Under the pieces are notes generated by a model that worked only from the letters and a program-made list of their open reading frames with translations, did not search any database and had not been told where the DNA came from. Shown here in pieces: positions 28,314-36,445 of a DNA stretch of 64,000 nucleotides. Within the stretch, counting starts at the first letter, position 1; every line of letters starts with the position of its first letter. A program made the position numbers and the translations under genes. The stretch is from Mycolicibacterium cosmeticum (GTDB lineage: Bacteria; Actinomycetota; Actinomycetes; Mycobacteriales; Mycobacteriaceae). The stretch spans positions 434,001-498,000 of the forward strand of contig NZ_CCBB010000003.1 in NCBI RefSeq assembly GCF_000613185.1, written 5' to 3'.

Positions 28314-28748
28314 ATGTCCACAGCACCGCGTCCCCGGATCATCACTGTTGCGTTCTGGCTGACGATGGTGGGTGCCGTGCTGCTGCTCGCCGGCGGCCTG
28401 GTCGGGGTGAGCACCTCGCTGACCACGCCGGCGAGCGCGTTCCCGGATTCGCTGGGGGAGGGGCAGGCGCACCGCATCCTGCTGATGCACGGCGGTGTCG
28501 GCGCGGTGCTGGCCGTCGCGGGTCTGGGCCTCAGTTTCCTGGCCGGGCGCACCCGCAACGGCGACAAGCGGTTCCGTCGCGCCCTGGCCGCACTGGCCGG
28601 TGGTGTGGTGTTCGTCGTGTTCCTGCTGGCGTTGTTCGCGCCCTACAACCTCGAACTGCTCGCGCTGATCGGGGTGGTACCCGTTGCGGTCGGCGCGACG
28701 CTGTTCACCCGGCCGGCGGCTGCGGCGTGGTTCGAGGACGCCACGTGA
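28314..28748 (+). CDS. Small membrane protein with four hydrophobic segments
   Basis: A 144-residue protein with hydrophobic helices at about 9-31, 56-80, 89-110 and 113-130. It begins 12 bases after the previous gene; TAGGCT lies 9 bases before the ATG, so an internal promoter is possible. It overlaps the next gene by four bases (GTGA). Similar in size and architecture to its upstream neighbour, but I see no clear sequence repeat between them. Function unknown. Confidence 0.7.
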   Translation: MSTAPRPRIITVAFWLTMVGAVLLLAGGLVGVSTSLTTPASAFPDSLGEGQAHRILLMHGGVGAVLAVAGLGLSFLAGRTRNGDKRFRRALAALAGGVVFVVFLLALFAPYNLELLALIGVVPVAVGATLFTRPAAAAWFEDAT

Positions 28749-29212
28749 GCGAACCCGACGAGGTGTTGTTCCACGAACCGGGCGCGAGTTGGTGGTGGCT
28801 GCTGGTCGGGCCGGCGGCGGCGGTGGCGATGGCGCTGATCCAGCTGACCGGTGGCGCCGGTGTGCAGCTGGCCGTGCCCGCGGTGTTCCTGGTGCTGGTG
28901 ACCGGGTTTCTGGCGATCCAGATCAAGGCCGCACGCATTCACACCTCCGTCGAGCTGACCCCACACACGCTGCGGCAAGGCACCGAGACCATCGACATCG
29001 CCGATATCGTGCGGATCTTTCCCGAGGCCAAGGGCGCCGAGGCCGAGAAGTGGCAGTCCTATCGCGCCCTCGGGGAACTCACCGGCGTGCCCAGGGGCCG
29101 CACCGGGATCGGCCTGAAACTGACCGATGACCGATCGGGACAGGCCTGGGCACGGCGCCACCGCACGCTGCGCGCCGCGCTGGAGGGTCTGGTCGGGGAG
29201 GCCTTGCCGTGA
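28745..29212 (+). CDS. Membrane protein with two N-terminal helices and a cytoplasmic domain, possibly DUF3093
   Basis: A 155-residue protein. Two hydrophobic helices (about residues 16-36 and 41-60) are followed by a soluble region of about 95 residues with beta character (TSVELTPHTLRQGTETIDIADI). The layout resembles the actinobacterial DUF3093 family, but I cannot confirm that. GTG start overlapping the previous stop and its own stop overlapping the next start, so it belongs to the membrane protein run behind hemB. Confidence 0.65.
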   Translation: MSEPDEVLFHEPGASWWWLLVGPAAAVAMALIQLTGGAGVQLAVPAVFLVLVTGFLAIQIKAARIHTSVELTPHTLRQGTETIDIADIVRIFPEAKGAEAEKWQSYRALGELTGVPRGRTGIGLKLTDDRSGQAWARRHRTLRAALEGLVGEALP

Positions 29213-29523
29213 ACCGTCGCGCCGTCATCGAACTCGTCTTGGCCGCCGTCGCGGTGCTGGGCTGCGTACTGAGCTGGCAGGCGGCGAGCGAGACCGCCCA
29301 GGTGGCGCCGATCCTGAAGGGCGAGCCGGCGACCACGTCGGTGGTCTACTACCCGCCGCTGATCGTGCTGGCGCTGGTGCTCGCCACCACCGCCGGGATC
29401 CTGGTGGTGTTGGGCGTGGCCCGGTTGCGCCGTCAGAACGGCGGCTCGTCGGGATCGCACACCCGCGGCGGCGGCAGCCAATCATCCGGCAGCTCTTCGG
29501 GTTCCATCGGCTCGTTGACGTAG
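29209..29523 (+). CDS. Small two-helix membrane protein (Rv0514-like)
   Basis: A 104-residue protein with helices at about 7-26 and 48-70, separated by an extracytoplasmic loop. The last 30 residues are Gly/Ser/Thr-only low complexity, and this is exactly the part that overlaps the antisense small gene at 29433-29582. The conserved portion probably ends near residue 76. GTG start overlaps the preceding stop. Rv0514 of M. tuberculosis (about 99 residues) holds this position. Confidence 0.68.
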   Translation: MNRRAVIELVLAAVAVLGCVLSWQAASETAQVAPILKGEPATTSVVYYPPLIVLALVLATTAGILVVLGVARLRRQNGGSSGSHTRGGGSQSSGSSSGSIGSLT

Positions 29524-29582
29524 GTGCACCACGGGCTGGTGCTCGGGGCGTCACCCTTGAACAGTCGCTTCAGCCGGCGCAT
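29433..29582 (-). CDS. 49-residue acidic, Pro-rich hypothetical protein
   Basis: A small frame reading MRRLKRLFKG at the start and CDPDEPPF at the end, with a Trp- and Pro-rich acidic middle (PWCTYVNEP, LPDDWLPPP). Nearly all of its codons end in G or C and the composition is protein-like, so it seems a real gene; the coding frame remains open upstream of this ATG. It overlaps the 3' end of the membrane protein gene on the other strand by 91 bases. No family is recognised. Confidence 0.55.
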   Translation of the reverse strand: MRRLKRLFKGDAPSTSPWCTYVNEPMEPEELPDDWLPPPRVCDPDEPPF

Positions 29583-29676
29583 GTGGTTGCGGTCGGCGAC
29601 GGTTCTCGACAAGCCCCGTCCGGAAAACCGTCGGTGACCTGAACCACACCCGATTGGAACAAAGTTCAAAATCTGT

Positions 29677-29682
29677 AACACT
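29677..29682 (+). promoter_or_regulatory. -10 element before the MpaB-family gene
   Basis: AACACT ends 6 bases before the ATG at 29689. The AT-rich stretch just upstream (29660-29682) is the only such patch in this neighbourhood and could also hold the operator of the downstream TetR regulator. Confidence 0.45.
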
Positions 29683-29688
29683 GTACCC

Positions 29689-30555
29689 ATGACCGAACTG
29701 GCCGAGCAGCCGCAGCAGACCGACGCCCTCCCGCTGGGCCCCGACTCGCTAGTGTGGAAGTACTTCGGCGACAACCGGATGTACCTGATCGGCCCGCGGC
29801 CGGCCGTGCTGCAGAACATGCTGGCCGAACTCGGCCAGGGCGTGCTGGACCACTCGACCTTCTTCTCCGACACCGCCGAGCGGCTCAAGCGCACCATCCC
29901 GCCGATCTTCCGCACGGTGTACGGCACCGAGCAGGACAACGCGGGCACTCAGGTGCGCGACTTCCACCACCACGTCAAGGGCGACATGCCTGACGGGGGT
30001 CGCTATCACGCCCTCGATCCGGAGACCTACTTCTGGGCACACGCCACCTTCGTCGAGCAGATCTATTACTTCGCCGACACCTTCGTCAAGCGGCTCAGCC
30101 CACAGGAGAAGGAACAGATCTGGCTGGAATCCAAGACCTGGTACCGCCGCTACGGCGTCAGCGACCGGCCGATGCCGGCCACCTACGCCGAGTTCGAGCA
30201 GTACTGGGACCGGATGATGAACGAGGTGGCCGTCGCGCACAAGAGCGCCAAATACGGTGTCGGCTATGTGACCAAGGGCTTCCCGTGCCCCAAGGCCGTG
30301 CACCCGGCCGTCTGGAAGGTGGTGGCCACCGTGTTCGATCCGCTCGCCGCGTTCCTCACCACCGGCGGTCTGCCGCCGCGCGCACGTGACCTGCTCGACC
30401 TGCCATGGACCGAGCGTCAGGAGCGCAATTACCAGCGCTTCGCGGCGTTCTGGCGGTCCAAGCCGGTAAACTGGATATGGGACCGACTGCCGATGTCGGT
30501 GCGCTACAACAAGTTCGCGCAGCGGGGTTATGCCGCCCTTCGACCCCAGGCCTGA
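29689..30555 (+). CDS. MpaB-family (DUF2236) heme oxygenase-like protein
   Basis: A 288-residue protein of the DUF2236/MpaB family, related to latex-clearing protein and mycophenolic acid MpaB, which are heme-b oxygenases acting on polyisoprenoid or terpenoid chains. Conserved features include [15 protein letters not shown] near the N terminus, the His-rich RDFHHHVKG (near residue 90), [15 protein letters not shown] and a C-terminal [10 protein letters not shown] region. The substrate is unknown; a lipid or terpenoid is the family expectation. The TetR gene starts 1 base after its stop. Confidence 0.82.
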   Translation: MTELAEQPQQTDALPLGPDSLVWKYFGDNRMYLIGPRPAVLQNMLAELGQGVLDHSTFFSDTAERLKRTIPPIFRTVYGTEQDNAGTQVRDFHHHVKGDMPDGGRYHALDPETYFWAHATFVEQIYYFADTFVKRLSPQEKEQIWLESKTWYRRYGVSDRPMPATYAEFEQYWDRMMNEVAVAHKSAKYGVGYVTKGFPCPKAVHPAVWKVVATVFDPLAAFLTTGGLPPRARDLLDLPWTERQERNYQRFAAFWRSKPVNWIWDRLPMSVRYNKFAQRGYAALRPQA

Positions 30556-30556
30556 T

Positions 30557-31144
30557 ATGGCGCCCGACGCCACCCAAGCGATCCTCGACGCCGCGCTCGT
30601 CGAGTTCGAGCGGCACGGTTTCCGTCGTGTGGCCCTCGACGACGTCGCCAAGCGGGCCGGGGTCAGCCGCACCACCATCTACCGCCGGTTCGCCAACCGC
30701 GACGAACTGGTCGGCGCGGTCATCGAGCGGGAGAACGTGGCGTTGTTCGCCGATATCGCGCAGGAACTGAAAAGCGCCGGGCCGCAGGCCAATTACTACG
30801 TGGAGGCGTTCACCCTGTCGATCCTGCGGTTCCGCAGGCACCGGGTGCTCAACCAGATGATGGTCGACGAACCGGCGCTGGTGCTGGAGCTGATGCACCG
30901 GCATTACGGCGCCGCGGTCGAGCGGATGGCGGACGCGCTGCGGGTCATCTTCCCGCCCGGCTTCGCCGAACGGATCGGCGCGCCGGCCGTCAACGACTTC
31001 GCCGACACCATCCTGCGTTATGCGGCAATGGTTCTGCTGCTGCCCAGCGTGGAGCCGGTGCAGACGGCCGACGAGATCCGGGCGTTCGCCACCAAGCATT
31101 TCCTGCCCAGCCTGCCCGCGGCGGTGCGAACCGTCAGCGCGTAA
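30557..31144 (+). CDS. TetR/AcrR family regulator
   Basis: A 195-residue repressor-type protein. The N-terminal helix-turn-helix (about residues 8-52) reads [39 protein letters not shown]; the core is [16 protein letters not shown]. The C-terminal ligand domain is variable. ATG at 30557 is favoured over the in-frame 30530 start, which would lie inside the MpaB gene. It is co-transcribed with the oxygenase and probably controls it. Confidence 0.85.
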   Translation: MAPDATQAILDAALVEFERHGFRRVALDDVAKRAGVSRTTIYRRFANRDELVGAVIERENVALFADIAQELKSAGPQANYYVEAFTLSILRFRRHRVLNQMMVDEPALVLELMHRHYGAAVERMADALRVIFPPGFAERIGAPAVNDFADTILRYAAMVLLLPSVEPVQTADEIRAFATKHFLPSLPAAVRTVSA

Positions 31145-31188
31145 CACGGGCGTCATCGTCCCCACCCGGGCGCGTTACACGCGATGTC

Positions 31189-31194
31189 TAGCTT
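31189..31194 (+). promoter_or_regulatory. -10 element before eutB
   Basis: TAGCTT ends 6 bases before the eutB GTG at 31201. The transcript would be leaderless, leaving no room for a cobalamin riboswitch or antiterminator leader of the kind that regulates eut genes elsewhere. Confidence 0.55.
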
Positions 31195-31200
31195 CGGTAG

Positions 31201-32625
31201 GTGCCCGGACCCCGCCTCAAACAGCGCACCGCCACCCTGGCCGGTGTCAGCTACACCTTCAACGGTCTCGTCGACGTACTGGCCAAGGCCACCCCGCTGC
31301 GCTCCGGTGACCAGCTGGCGGGCTGCGCGGCCTCCTCGGACGCCGAGCGGGCCGCCGCCCAGTGGACGCTGGCCGATATCGGCCTGGACGTGTTCCTCGA
31401 AGAACTCGTCGTGCCCTACGAGGACGACGAGGTGACCCGCCTGATCATCGACAGCCACGACCGGACGGCGTTCCAGAAGATCTCCCACCTCACCGTGGGC
31501 GGGTTGCGGGACTGGATCCTCGACGTCGCGGCCGGGCCCGACGCGGCGGCCACCCTCGCCTCGGTCGCGGCCGCCATCACGCCCGAGATGGCCGCCGCCG
31601 TCAGCAAGATCATGCGCAACCAGGACCTCATCGCCGCCGCCAGGGCCATGCCGGTGAGCGCGGCGTTCCGCACCACCGTGGGGCTACCCGGCACGCTGGC
31701 CACCCGGTTGCAACCCAACCATCCCACCGACGATCCACGCGGAATCGCCGCGGCCGTGCTGGACGGGCTGCTGATGGGCTGCGGCGACGCGGTCATCGGG
31801 ATCAACCCGGCCACCGACTCGCCGGAGGCGACGGCCGACCTGCTGCTGCTCCTCGACGAGATCCGGACGCGCTACGGCATTCCGGTGCAGTCCTGTGTGC
31901 TGTCCCACGTCACCACCACCATCGACCTGATCGGGCGGGGGGTGCCGGTGGACCTGGTGTTCCAGTCGGTGGCAGGCACCGAAGGCGCCAACACCGCATT
32001 CGGTGTCGATATCGCTTTGCTGCGTGAGGGTTTGGCGGCCGGCCGGTCCCTGCACCGCGGCACCGTCGGCGACAACGTGATGTATCTGGAGACCGGGCAG
32101 GGCTCGGCACTCAGTTCCGGGGCGCACCTGGGCATGGGCGGGCTGCCGGTCGACCAGCAGACGCTCGAGGCCCGGGCCTACGCCGTCGCCCGCGACCTGG
32201 AACCGCTGCTGGTCAACACCGTGGTCGGCTTCATCGGCCCGGAATACCTGTACGACGGGAAGCAGATCATCCGGGCCGGCCTGGAAGATCACTTCTGCGG
32301 CAAGCTGCTCGGCCTGCCGATGGGGGTGGACGTCTGCTACACCAACCACGCCGAAGCCGACCAGGACGATATGGACACCCTGGTGACGCTGCTGGGCGCG
32401 GCCGGTGTCGCCTTCGTGATCGCCGTCCCGGGCGCCGACGACGTGATGCTCGGCTACCAGAGCCTGTCGTTCCACGACGCCCTGTACGCCCGGCAGGTGC
32501 TCGGCCTGCGCCCGGCTCCCGAGTTCGAGGCCTGGCTGCGCGGACTGGGCATGAGCGATGCGCACGGCCGGGTGCTGCCCGTCGACGTCGACCAGTCCCC
32601 GCTGCGCGCATTGGCGGGCGCATGA
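31201..32625 (+). CDS. eutB: Ethanolamine ammonia-lyase large subunit EutB
   Basis: A 474-residue TIM-barrel subunit of the adenosylcobalamin-dependent enzyme that converts ethanolamine to acetaldehyde and ammonia. Recognisable segments include GDQLAGCAASSDAERAAAQ-type start, LLMGCGDAVIGINPATDS, VLSHVTTTIDLI, and FQSVAGTEGANTAFGVD. Length is normal. The GTG start has a -10 box 6 bases upstream. It overlaps eutC by four bases. No shell, EutG, EutD or reactivase genes are nearby, so acetaldehyde would be processed in the cytosol. Confidence 0.94.
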   Translation: MPGPRLKQRTATLAGVSYTFNGLVDVLAKATPLRSGDQLAGCAASSDAERAAAQWTLADIGLDVFLEELVVPYEDDEVTRLIIDSHDRTAFQKISHLTVGGLRDWILDVAAGPDAAATLASVAAAITPEMAAAVSKIMRNQDLIAAARAMPVSAAFRTTVGLPGTLATRLQPNHPTDDPRGIAAAVLDGLLMGCGDAVIGINPATDSPEATADLLLLLDEIRTRYGIPVQSCVLSHVTTTIDLIGRGVPVDLVFQSVAGTEGANTAFGVDIALLREGLAAGRSLHRGTVGDNVMYLETGQGSALSSGAHLGMGGLPVDQQTLEARAYAVARDLEPLLVNTVVGFIGPEYLYDGKQIIRAGLEDHFCGKLLGLPMGVDVCYTNHAEADQDDMDTLVTLLGAAGVAFVIAVPGADDVMLGYQSLSFHDALYARQVLGLRPAPEFEAWLRGLGMSDAHGRVLPVDVDQSPLRALAGA

Positions 32626-33386
32626 CAAGCCCTGCCGCGCAACAGTTCTGGAACGAGTTGCGGCTGACCACCCAGTCCCGCATCGGGCTGGGCCGGGCCG
32701 GCAACGCGCTGCCGACCACCCGGGTGCTGGAATTCGCCGCGGCGCACGCCGCCGCTCGCGATGCGGTGCACATCCCGCTGGATGTCGAGGCCACCGTGGC
32801 CGCCGTCACCGCGGTGGGCATCGGCACGCCGGCCGTCGTCGCCAGCCAGGCCGACGGGCGCAGCGAGTACCTGCGCCGGCCGGACAAGGGCCGGCTGCCG
32901 GCCGATCTGGACGCGGTGCCGCGCGGCAATTCCGATATCGGGGTGGTGCTCGCCGACGGGTTGTCCCCGCGGGCGCTGACCGAACACGGCCCGGGCCTGC
33001 TCACCGCATTGGTCGACGTGCTCGGTGAGCGGTATTCCCTTGCGCCACCGGTGATCGCGACCCAGGCGCGGGTGGCGCTCGGGGACCACATCGGGGCGCG
33101 GATGGGGGTGCGCACCCTGCTCGTGCTCATCGGTGAGCGGCCCGGCCTGTCGGTGGCCAGCAGCCTGGGCATCTATCTCACCCATCTGCCGATGCCCGGG
33201 CGCACCGACGCCGACCGCAACTGCATCTCCAACGTGCACCCGCCGGAAGGGCTCGGTTACGCGGCCGCGGCTCGGGTGGTGGCCGGCCTGGTGGACGGGG
33301 CGCGCCGGCTGGGCCGCTCCGGCGTCGACCTGAAGGACACCTCCCGCGCCGACGAACTCGGACCGGGGCCGCGGGCGATTTCGTAG
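32622..33386 (+). CDS. eutC: Ethanolamine ammonia-lyase small subunit EutC
   Basis: A 254-residue small subunit that completes the cobalamin-binding active site with EutB. Family segments include LRLTTQSRIGLGRAGNALPT near residue 12, DGLSPRAL, and the GERPGLSVASSLGIYLTH region, with TDADRNCISNVHPPEGL near the C terminus. ATG overlaps the eutB stop (ATGA), giving 1:1 coupled translation of the two subunits. Confidence 0.94.
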   Translation: MTSPAAQQFWNELRLTTQSRIGLGRAGNALPTTRVLEFAAAHAAARDAVHIPLDVEATVAAVTAVGIGTPAVVASQADGRSEYLRRPDKGRLPADLDAVPRGNSDIGVVLADGLSPRALTEHGPGLLTALVDVLGERYSLAPPVIATQARVALGDHIGARMGVRTLLVLIGERPGLSVASSLGIYLTHLPMPGRTDADRNCISNVHPPEGLGYAAAARVVAGLVDGARRLGRSGVDLKDTSRADELGPGPRAIS

Positions 33387-33389
33387 CCT
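33384..33389 (+). promoter_or_regulatory. -10 element before the PNPOx-family gene
   Basis: TAGCCT overlaps the eutC stop codon and ends 7 bases before the GTG at 33397. This suggests the downstream gene can be transcribed on its own. Confidence 0.45.
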
Positions 33390-33396
33390 GGACGGT

Positions 33397-33876
33397 GTGA
33401 CGACACTGGACCTGATCGCGCCCGCGTTCATCGAGATGGCCCATTCGATCGTGTGGGCCTCGGTGGCCACCGTCGACGCCGACGGCCGGCCCCGCAGCCG
33501 GATCCTGCACCCGATCTGGGAGTGGGACGGCACCGACCTGTTCGGCTGGATCGCCACCGCGCCCACCCCGATCAAGAAGGCGCATCTGGCGGTGCATCCG
33601 TATGTGTCGGTGAACTATTGGTCACCGAGCCACGACACCTGCAGCGCCGAAGCCCTGGTCGAGTGGTACACCGACGACGAGACCCGCACCCAGGTCTGGG
33701 ACAAGTTCGCCAAAGGCCCGGCCCCCGTCGGTTATGACCCGAGCATCATCCCGGGGTGGGACGGGCCCACCTCACCGTCCTTCGCGGCGCTGCGGCTGAC
33801 GCCGTACCGGCTGCGGGTGATGCCCGGCTCGGCGATGCTGACCGGCACCGGCGGCGTGCTCACCTGGCAGCGGTAG
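33397..33876 (+). CDS. Pyridoxamine 5'-phosphate oxidase-fold (FMN/F420-binding) protein
   Basis: A 159-residue split beta-barrel flavoprotein. The core motif reads SVATVDADGRPRSRILHPIWEW, typical of FMN- or F420-binding PNPOx-like proteins, followed by KAHLAVHPYVSVNYWSP. Mycobacteria have many paralogues using F420 or heme, and the cofactor cannot be decided here. It overlaps the end of the convergent MFS gene by 17 bases. Confidence 0.8.
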   Translation: MTTLDLIAPAFIEMAHSIVWASVATVDADGRPRSRILHPIWEWDGTDLFGWIATAPTPIKKAHLAVHPYVSVNYWSPSHDTCSAEALVEWYTDDETRTQVWDKFAKGPAPVGYDPSIIPGWDGPTSPSFAALRLTPYRLRVMPGSAMLTGTGGVLTWQR

Positions 33877-35089
33877 GTGTGTGCGTCTCGTACATCCGGA
33901 CGCCGACCGCCACCGCGGACAGCACGGTGACGCCCGCAGCCACCCATACCGCAGCGCGCAGGCCCCAGGCGTCGGCGGTGATGCCACCGAGGACCGCGCC
34001 GATGGCATATCCACCGTCGCGCCACAGCCGGTAGGTGCCCACCGCACGGGCGCGCCAACCGGGTGCGGCCACGTCGCCGATGGCGGCGAGCAGGGTCGGA
34101 TAGACCATCGCCGTCCCGGCGCCCAGAAGCAGCCCGGCGGTCAGCCACACCGGAAAGGTCTGGCCGGTCGCGACCAGGGCCAGCGCCCCGGCCTGTGTGA
34201 GCATGCCCGCGGTGATGAGATGTTTGCGCCCCCAACGGTCCGAAAGCGCGCCGGTGACCAGTTGCCCGACGCCCCACACCCCTGGATAGACCGCGACCAG
34301 ATAGCCGATCTGGGTGACGCCGATGCCGTTGCGGGCGAACAGTATCGGGAACAGTCCCCAGGACAGCCCGAAATTGAGATTGTTGACCAGGCCGGCCAGG
34401 CAGGCGGCCGACAATGCGGGCTCGGTGAAGCTGGTGCGTACGAACACCGCTCGGTTGGACACCGCAACCCGATCGGCGACCGTCGACTGGGTGAATCGTC
34501 GCGTCTCTCGCACCAACGTCACCGAAAGTGCGAGGCCGATCACCGCGTAGCAGAGGCCAAGGAGGAACGGCGCCGGCCGCAGCCCGTAGCGGGAGGCCAG
34601 GTAGCCCGCGGCGACGGCGGTGAGCGCGACCGCGCCGTACCCCGCCGCCTCGTTGAGGCCCATCGCCAAACCCCGCCGCCGCGTGCCCACCAGATCGATC
34701 TTCATGACGACCGTCGTCGACCAGGTGAGTCCCTGGTTGATGCCGAGCAGCATGTTGGCCCCGATCACCCAGGTCCATGACGGTGCCCAGATCAGCAGCA
34801 CCGGAACGGGCAGCGCGACGAGCCAACCGAGGATCAGCACGGGCCTGCGGCCGAATCGGTCCGACCATGCCCCCGCGAGATAGTTGGCCGCCGCCTTGGT
34901 GATGCCGAAGGCGACCACATAGGTGAGTAGAAAGGAATAGCCGGTCAGGTGAAACTCGTCGTGTGCCAATAACGGGAGGATCGCCTGTTCCTGGCCGACC
35001 ATGCCACCCACCAGCGCGTTCACCACGACGAGCAGCAGGAATTGACCGAGGTTGGCCCGAAGGCCCAGGCGGGGCGGGGCTTCGGTCAT
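33860..35089 (-). CDS. MFS transporter of the sulfur-stress operon
   Basis: A 409-residue major facilitator with about twelve hydrophobic helices. MFS signatures are present: the loop 2-3 motif reads GAWSDRFGRRPVLI and a second copy GALSDRWGRKHLIT after the central loop. The start at 35089 overlaps the stop of the rhodanese-fusion gene by four bases (ATGA), so it is the last gene of a four-gene operon. Its substrate is unknown; the context suggests a sulfur compound or sulfur-oxyanion exporter. The open frame extends upstream but lacks MFS character. Confidence 0.87.
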   Translation of the reverse strand: MTEAPPRLGLRANLGQFLLLVVVNALVGGMVGQEQAILPLLAHDEFHLTGYSFLLTYVVAFGITKAAANYLAGAWSDRFGRRPVLILGWLVALPVPVLLIWAPSWTWVIGANMLLGINQGLTWSTTVVMKIDLVGTRRRGLAMGLNEAAGYGAVALTAVAAGYLASRYGLRPAPFLLGLCYAVIGLALSVTLVRETRRFTQSTVADRVAVSNRAVFVRTSFTEPALSAACLAGLVNNLNFGLSWGLFPILFARNGIGVTQIGYLVAVYPGVWGVGQLVTGALSDRWGRKHLITAGMLTQAGALALVATGQTFPVWLTAGLLLGAGTAMVYPTLLAAIGDVAAPGWRARAVGTYRLWRDGGYAIGAVLGGITADAWGLRAAVWVAAGVTVLSAVAVGVRMYETHTPTAAR

Positions 35090-36444
35090 GCGCCGGTTGC
35101 CAGCCGGCCGCCCGTCGTGTCTGCCCAGTCCTGCGGACCTCCGGTGAGTACCCCGATCCCGCGGTGTCCGGCCCGCTCCAGCAGGCTGGCGGCGCCCATG
35201 GCCCGCTCGCCGTGGCCGCACATGACCACCGTGGGCTCCGCGGGAAGTCCGGTTGCGGCGGTGGCCAATTCACCCAGCTCGATATGTATCGCGCCGGGCA
35301 CGTGCCCGGACAAGAACTCGGCGCGTTGCCGGACATCGAGCACCCGACGGCCCGCCATTCCGTCGCCGGACACCAGGTCGGTGCCGACGACTGCATGGCC
35401 GGCCGCCGCCCATGCCGCCATCCCGCCGGCCAGCCGGCCGGCCACGTTGTCATAACCGATTTTTGCGGCCTGCCAGGCGATTTCGGTCATGGCGGCATCG
35501 TCGTCGCCGAGCATGATCAACGGCACATCCGGTGGGGTGAGCCAGCCCAGCCAGCTGGCGAAGGCCGGCCGCAGTGGTATCGAGATCGACCCTGGTACAT
35601 GGCCTGCGGCGTACGCGTCGATCCCACGGACGTCGATGACCAGGGCGCCGTCGGCCAGCAGGCGCCGCACGGTGTCGACGTCGAGCGGGGCGAGGGCGGG
35701 GTCCCGGTGCAGCACCGCGGGGCCGATGCGGTTGAGTTCGCCGAGACGGCTGAAATACGGCGGGTAGCTGCCCAAGGATCCCAGCAGAGCGGTGGCGAAC
35801 GCCGCTTCGTCGGCGGCCGCGAGCAGCGGGTTGGTGTCCCGTTCCCGTCCGATGGTGCTGGTGCGGTCGGTGCCCGGTGGAGCCGAGCAGAACGATCCGG
35901 CCCCGTGTGTCGGCCATACGCACGTCGAACCGGGCAGGGCGGCAAGCCGCTGCAGCGACGCGTACTGGGCGCGGGTCAACTCGTCGGTGTGCTCGGCGCC
36001 CAGCAGATCGGTGCGGGCCGCCGACCCGACCAGCAGTGAACCGCCGGTGAAGACGCCGACCTGCCGGTCACCGTCGAGCAGCAGGAACGCGACGTGTTCG
36101 TGGGTGTGGCCCGGTGTGCACAGGGCCCGCAGCCGCAACCCGCCCAGATCCACCTCGTCACCGTCGTGCAGACCGGTATGCGCGAACTCCCGGTGCCCGG
36201 CCGCCGACGCCAGGATGCGGGTGCCCTCGGTAGCCCTGAGTTGTGTTGCCCCCGAGAGGAAATCGGCGTGCAGATGGGTGTCGGCGGCGTATGCCACGGT
36301 GAGTCGGTGCCGGGCCGCGGCCTCGTGCACCGCCCGCAGGTCACGGCTGACATCGACGGCCAGTGCCCGCCCATCGCCCAGGTCGACCAGATACGCGGTG
36401 TTGCCCAGGCCCTCGTCGAGGAGCGGGATGAGTTCGACGGTCAT
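35086..36444 (-). CDS. Metallo-beta-lactamase-fold / double rhodanese fusion (persulfide dioxygenase-like)
   Basis: A 452-residue fusion. Residues 1-235 form a metallo-hydrolase domain like ETHE1/CstB persulfide dioxygenases: His57-x-His59-x-Asp61 (DTHLHADF, with Phe62 where His is usual) and His113/His115 in TPGHTHEH. The metal-ligand Asp of TGD is replaced: residues 133-136 read TGGS. Two rhodanese domains follow. The first (about 255-350) lacks an active-site Cys (LGDDDA); the second (about 362-450) has Cys409 in VVMCGHGER. Sulfane-sulfur handling is likely, but dioxygenase activity is uncertain. It begins 1 base after the methyltransferase gene. Confidence 0.85.
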   Translation of the reverse strand: MTVELIPLLDEGLGNTAYLVDLGDGRALAVDVSRDLRAVHEAAARHRLTVAYAADTHLHADFLSGATQLRATEGTRILASAAGHREFAHTGLHDGDEVDLGGLRLRALCTPGHTHEHVAFLLLDGDRQVGVFTGGSLLVGSAARTDLLGAEHTDELTRAQYASLQRLAALPGSTCVWPTHGAGSFCSAPPGTDRTSTIGRERDTNPLLAAADEAAFATALLGSLGSYPPYFSRLGELNRIGPAVLHRDPALAPLDVDTVRRLLADGALVIDVRGIDAYAAGHVPGSISIPLRPAFASWLGWLTPPDVPLIMLGDDDAAMTEIAWQAAKIGYDNVAGRLAGGMAAWAAAGHAVVGTDLVSGDGMAGRRVLDVRQRAEFLSGHVPGAIHIELGELATAATGLPAEPTVVMCGHGERAMGAASLLERAGHRGIGVLTGGPQDWADTTGGRLATGA

Positions 36445-36445
36445 C

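Noticed and set aside
31145..31200. Possible cobalamin riboswitch upstream of eutB, a B12-dependent enzyme.
   Set aside because: The gap is only 56 bases, no B12-box-like sequence was seen, and the -10 hexamer lies 6 bases before the start.
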